Below are positions 15,470 through 17,311 of a stretch of DNA of 17,311 nt, in pieces; the stretch's first letter is position 1, and every line of letters begins with the position of its first letter. Position numbers and translations under genes: made by a program. The notes beneath the pieces were generated by a model. The model ran no database searches. It was not told the origin of the DNA and worked only from the letters and a program-made list of their open reading frames with translations. Source of the stretch: Campylobacteraceae bacterium (lineage in GTDB: Bacteria > Campylobacterota > Campylobacteria > Campylobacterales > Campylobacteraceae); NCBI GenBank assembly GCA_031276365.1, contig JAISNG010000062.1:1-17311 (forward strand), read 5' to 3'.

Positions 15470-15911
15470 GAAGATTATCGCGGGTCTGGTTTGTGCCTTG
15501 ATTGTTTTTTGTCTGGATCAATATATAAAATCCGTGTTTTTGAACGGATTTATATGGCATAGTAAGATAATCTCTCTTTATCTTGTTTTGAATAAAGGAG
15601 TCGCTTTCTCTATGTTCGCATTTCTGGGCGAAAGCTTAAAATATATACAGATAGCGCTTGTCTTTGTACTTTTGGTGATTGCATACTACGAAAAAGAGTT
15701 TTTTTTAAAAAATTATATAGCTGTGGGCATGCTTTTTGGAGCCGCCTGCGGCAATATATACGATAGGTTTGTCGAAGGCGGGGTTGTTGATTATATAGCA
15801 TGGCATTACGGATTTGAATTTGCTGTGTTTAATTTCGCCGATGTGATGATAAACTTCGCGGTGTTTTTAATAATTTTGAAAATGCTTTTTACAAAGCGAA
15901 AAAAGCCATAG
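15462..15911 (+). CDS. lspA: Lipoprotein signal peptidase (signal peptidase II)
   Basis: An inner-membrane aspartyl protease that cleaves the signal peptide of lipid-modified prolipoproteins; the lipoprotein at 9447-10028 would be a substrate. The 149 residues form about four membrane helices. Conserved elements are Asp19-Gln20, the LNKGVAFS segment (43-50), GNIYDRFVEGGVVDY with catalytic Asp110, and FNFADVMI with catalytic Asp127. Its ATG lies inside the glmM 3' end (ATGGCTAA), so the two are translationally coupled, an arrangement shared by Campylobacterota. It ends in a basic cytosolic tail (TKRKKP). Confidence 0.95.
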   Translation: MAKKIIAGLVCALIVFCLDQYIKSVFLNGFIWHSKIISLYLVLNKGVAFSMFAFLGESLKYIQIALVFVLLVIAYYEKEFFLKNYIAVGMLFGAACGNIYDRFVEGGVVDYIAWHYGFEFAVFNFADVMINFAVFLIILKMLFTKRKKP

Positions 15912-15967
15912 TTTTTATAAAATGTTACAGCTGTTTTTCTACAAAATAAAAACGAGACAATCAATAA

Positions 15968-15992
15968 ACTTCAAAGTTTTACTGCTTGAAGT
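15968..15992 (-). terminator. Weak stem-loop at the end of the small membrane protein gene
   Basis: ACTTCAA (15968-15974) and TTGAAGT (15986-15992) form seven pairs around the minus-strand stop codon, with T-rich but interrupted sequence beyond. It also lies 57 bases past lspA. Call is tentative. Confidence 0.3.
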
Positions 15993-16236
15993 GTAATTTA
16001 ATTAATGTAATGAGGCTATCCGTCATTGCTTTGCTAATTTCAAAAATTCCCAGAATAAGCACTATTGCCATTATTATAGGAAATAACATAAATATAATGC
16101 AGACAAACAATTCAGATAAAAAACCATGAACTCATAATTCATAATTGGAAAAATCGCCAAATATTACAACTATCGTTAATGGTATAGAAACTATAACACA
16201 TGCAATAAACCCTGCAATTTCAAATAATTTTTTCAT
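15979..16236 (-). pseudogene. Small membrane protein interrupted by in-frame TGA
   Basis: ATG at 16236 follows AGGAG at good spacing and opens MKKLFEIAGFIACVIVSIPL, a membrane helix; TGA at 16132-16134 ends the frame after 34 codons. Without any shift the same frame resumes directly with VHGFLSELFVC, a second hydrophobic helix (IIFMLFPIIMAIVLILGIF) and an amphipathic tail, to TAA at 15979-15981, a total of 85 codons. This looks like one small two-helix protein with a nonsense mutation. Near the TGA the bases AATTATG occur twice in tandem, so local slippage may be involved. I do not recognise a family. A perfect palindrome abuts its ribosome-binding site. A functional 34-residue single-helix peptide is the alternative. 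Confidence 0.5.
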
Positions 16237-16250
16237 TGCTTACTCTCCTA

Positions 16251-16280
16251 ATAAAATAGTTGTAATTACAACTATTTTAT
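16251..16280. repeat. Perfect 30-base palindrome
   Basis: The left half ATAAAATAGTTGTAA is followed at once by its exact reverse complement. The outermost neighbours no longer pair. It lies right next to the ribosome-binding site of the minus-strand gene that starts at 16236. It could be an operator for a dimeric repressor (core TTGTAATTACAA), a leader hairpin, or both. Confidence 0.9.
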
Positions 16281-16391
16281 AAAAAATATAAAAATAAACA
16301 TTAATTCACTATAATAATACTTAATTTGTTTATATTTTTAATAATATTCGGTAGTTTATATTATTGTATTTTGGATATGTATTGTATCAAT

Positions 16392-16433
16392 ACTGCAAGT
16401 ACCATTATTGGATATTTGATAAATACTTGCTGT
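16392..16433. repeat. Inverted repeat beside the attachment site
   Basis: ACTGCAAGTA (16392-16401) and TACTTGCTGT (16424-16433) are inverted copies with one mismatch in ten, 22 bases apart, ending 13 bases before the tRNA-like segment. They could be arm sites for a recombinase or a transcription terminator; I cannot tell. Confidence 0.4.
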
Positions 16434-16446
16434 TTGTGTTAGTTTC

Positions 16447-16465
16447 TGGCGGACAGAGAGGGATT
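16447..16465 (-). mobile_element. tRNA 3'-end copy: attachment site of an integrated element
   Basis: Read on the minus strand, AATCCCTCTCTGTCCGCCA is the last part of a tRNA gene: the end of the T-loop, T-stem CCCTC, acceptor strand TCTGTCC, discriminator G and the encoded CCA. The acceptor sequence and G discriminator fit tRNA-Ser. The rest of a tRNA is absent: upstream bases read TTAT where TTCG is expected. A lone tRNA 3' end is the standard mark of the distal attachment site left by tRNA-targeting integrases. From the orientation the element should lie to the right, with the intact tRNA gene beyond the window. Confidence 0.7.
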
Positions 16466-16523
16466 ATAATTTGGCTTAGAAAGCCTATAAACAAAGTGTT
16501 TTATTTTAACGATATTCATTTTA

Positions 16524-16548
16524 TACCCTTAAAAATACCCTTAAAAAT
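16524..16548. repeat. Two tandem 12-base units at the end of the AlpA-like gene
   Basis: TACCCTTAAAAA occurs twice in a row (16524-16535 and 16536-16547), followed by T. The second copy includes the minus-strand stop codon of the AlpA-like gene at 16541, so each unit contains a TAA in that strand. Confidence 0.8.
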
Positions 16549-16759
16549 CAATCTCTCCACTCTCCCATTTTTCAGCAAATGCAATTATATCATCTCTTTT
16601 CCATACAACATATCTATGCTTTTTTATTGCAGGTGCTGGAGCTTTGCCCGCATTAACCATGTCGCGCCATGCTGTCGCGCTAAAATTGAACAAAAATGTT
16701 ATATCGGCTATTGTTAAGTATAGTTTTTCAAGGGGTGAATATTCTTTAGTTGTTTTCAT
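16541..16759 (-). CDS. AlpA-like helix-turn-helix protein (excisionase or regulator)
   Basis: A 72-residue protein of AlpA/MerR-like winged-helix type: LTIADITFLFNFSATAWRDM resembles the helix-turn-helix, followed by a wing (KAPAPAIKKHRYVVWKRDDI) and a helix (AFAEKWE) as in phage and island excision/activator proteins. It probably binds DNA near the attachment site and directs excision, or activates the integrase gene, as AlpA does for CP4-57. The start at 16759 is chosen for AAAGGA seven bases upstream; the frame runs on to 16783 without support. Its ATG overlaps the TGA of the preceding gene by four bases (ATGA), so both are cotranslated. It is the gene nearest to the tRNA-derived attachment site. 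Confidence 0.75.
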   Translation of the reverse strand: MKTTKEYSPLEKLYLTIADITFLFNFSATAWRDMVNAGKAPAPAIKKHRYVVWKRDDIIAFAEKWESGEIDF

Positions 16760-17010
16760 TTTTTGTCCTTTGCTTCGTTCCACCTGCGGGCTATTTCCTC
16801 GCCTAATTTTTTAGCGTCGTCAAATACGGCATGTTTATCACACCCATTAGTGTTAAGCGTAATTTCTGCAAATCCAAAATTGCTACTCCTCCCTTCCTCC
16901 TCAACACAAAGGATAACGTCATCATATTTTTCTTTTGCCACACAGACTAATTTTACTGTTTCGGTGTCAAAACTACCTTCAACATATTCCCATTTAGGTG
17001 TTATTTTCAT
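16756..17010 (-). CDS. 84-residue orphan upstream of the AlpA-like gene
   Basis: ATG at 17010 follows AGGAG. The 84 residues begin MKITPKWEYVEGSFDTETVK, have alternating strand-like segments (VKLVCVAKEKYDDVILCV) and end in a helix (DDAKKLGEEIARRWNEAK), a small alpha/beta domain by eye. There are three cysteines. It has no signal peptide or membrane helix and I cannot assign a family. Stop and start overlap with the AlpA-like gene places both in one unit of the integrated element. Confidence 0.7.
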   Translation of the reverse strand: MKITPKWEYVEGSFDTETVKLVCVAKEKYDDVILCVEEEGRSSNFGFAEITLNTNGCDKHAVFDDAKKLGEEIARRWNEAKDKK

Positions 17011-17143
17011 AATTTTTTCTCCTGAGTTGTTTTAATTTAAGCTTATTATTTTTTTTAAGCACGCTATAAAATGCGATAGTGTTGCTATTTCCGCACTTAC
17101 AATATTCTGCCGCACTCGCAGCAGATAACTTTCTGATAAGGGT
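17011..17143 (-). pseudogene. Possible decayed zinc-ribbon ORF
   Basis: On the minus strand between the 37-residue peptide and the 84-residue gene, one frame reads KVICCECGRIL and stops; a neighbouring frame continues EYCKCGNSNTIAFYSV. Together these carry two CxCG motifs, like a small zinc ribbon of the phage Com type with a frameshift or deletion near 17095-17115. No start codon or ribosome-binding site is clear. Speculative. Confidence 0.25.
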
Positions 17144-17257
17144 TTATTTTTTACCCTTTTTATCAACAATCCATACAGCGATAGCCGTAATAATAAAGCC
17201 GATAAATGCAACAATCGCAAGTAAAATGCCAAAAATTAGCGCGGTTGTTTCTAACAT
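17144..17257 (-). CDS. 37-residue single-helix membrane peptide
   Basis: ATG at 17257 is preceded by AAAGGAG at ideal spacing. The product starts MLETTALIFGILLAIVAFIG and has one long hydrophobic helix through about residue 30, ending in a basic tail (VDKKGKK), which suggests N-out/C-in insertion in the inner membrane. No family can be assigned from so short a peptide; small inhibitor, holin-like or toxin-like roles are possible and undecided. It belongs to the same minus-strand set as the AlpA-like gene. The AT-rich leader holds an inverted repeat, AGGCTA (17272-17277) with TAGCCT (17291-17296), which may be a regulatory site. Confidence 0.65.
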   Translation of the reverse strand: MLETTALIFGILLAIVAFIGFIITAIAVWIVDKKGKK

Positions 17258-17311
17258 TGTTTGCTCCTTTTAGGCTATTTTCTGTTGAGTTAGCCTGTTA
17301 TAAATATACTC

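Noticed and set aside
16439..16519. Minus-strand 26-codon ORF with AAGGG before its ATG, ending in the tRNA-like segment
   Set aside because: Its last eight codons are just the tRNA 3' end and flank read as protein, so it is probably an accident of integration.
17032..17232. Minus-strand ORF of 66 codons
   Set aside because: It begins in another frame of the 37-residue peptide, which has the better ribosome-binding site, and looks like unselected sequence.

Overview
The window reads as chromosome of a Campylobacterota (epsilonproteobacterial) species. The evidence is its AT-rich DNA, the NIF-type NifS/NifU iron-sulfur pair used for housekeeping, the tig-clpP-def run, and the divergent prfA-rpsT / glmM-lspA block typical of that group. 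The genus cannot be fixed from the sequence alone.

Layout. 1-804: decayed remains of an exported protein. 915-2603: ilvD (branched-chain amino acid synthesis). 2678-3044: a small secreted protein broken by one frameshift. 3350-5532 (minus): nifS-nifU operon. 5731-6315 (minus): folE, divergent from 6457-9140 (plus): tig-clpP-def plus a small membrane protein, with both promoters inside a mirror-symmetric repeat. 9301-12436: accessory segment with a lipoprotein gene facing an XRE-type regulator, an AT-rich 465-residue orphan with its own promoter, and two 43-residue genes, one resembling bacterial seed-maturation (SMP/LEA-type) proteins. 12440-12463: strong terminator hairpin. 12584-13948 (minus): rpsT-prfA. 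14123-15911 (plus): glmM-lspA, overlapping by 8 bases.

15979-17311: a small two-helix membrane protein gene interrupted by an in-frame TGA, preceded by a perfect 30-base palindrome. Then comes a 19-base copy of a tRNA 3' end (16447-16465), most simply the outer attachment site of an element integrated in a tRNA-Ser gene. The genes beyond it (an AlpA-like DNA-binding protein overlapping a small orphan, and a 37-residue membrane peptide) fit a mobile-element edge, with the rest of the element lying past the right end.

The housekeeping genes cover Fe-S cluster assembly (also needed by IlvD), pterin synthesis, nascent-chain folding, trimming and proteolysis, translation termination, peptidoglycan precursor and lipoprotein maturation. 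All look intact, so the frameshifts in the two exported-protein genes look biological rather than a sign of poor sequence. No CRISPR array, rRNA, complete tRNA or insertion sequence was seen. The least explained parts are the 10648-12436 cassette and the island edge at 16250-17311.
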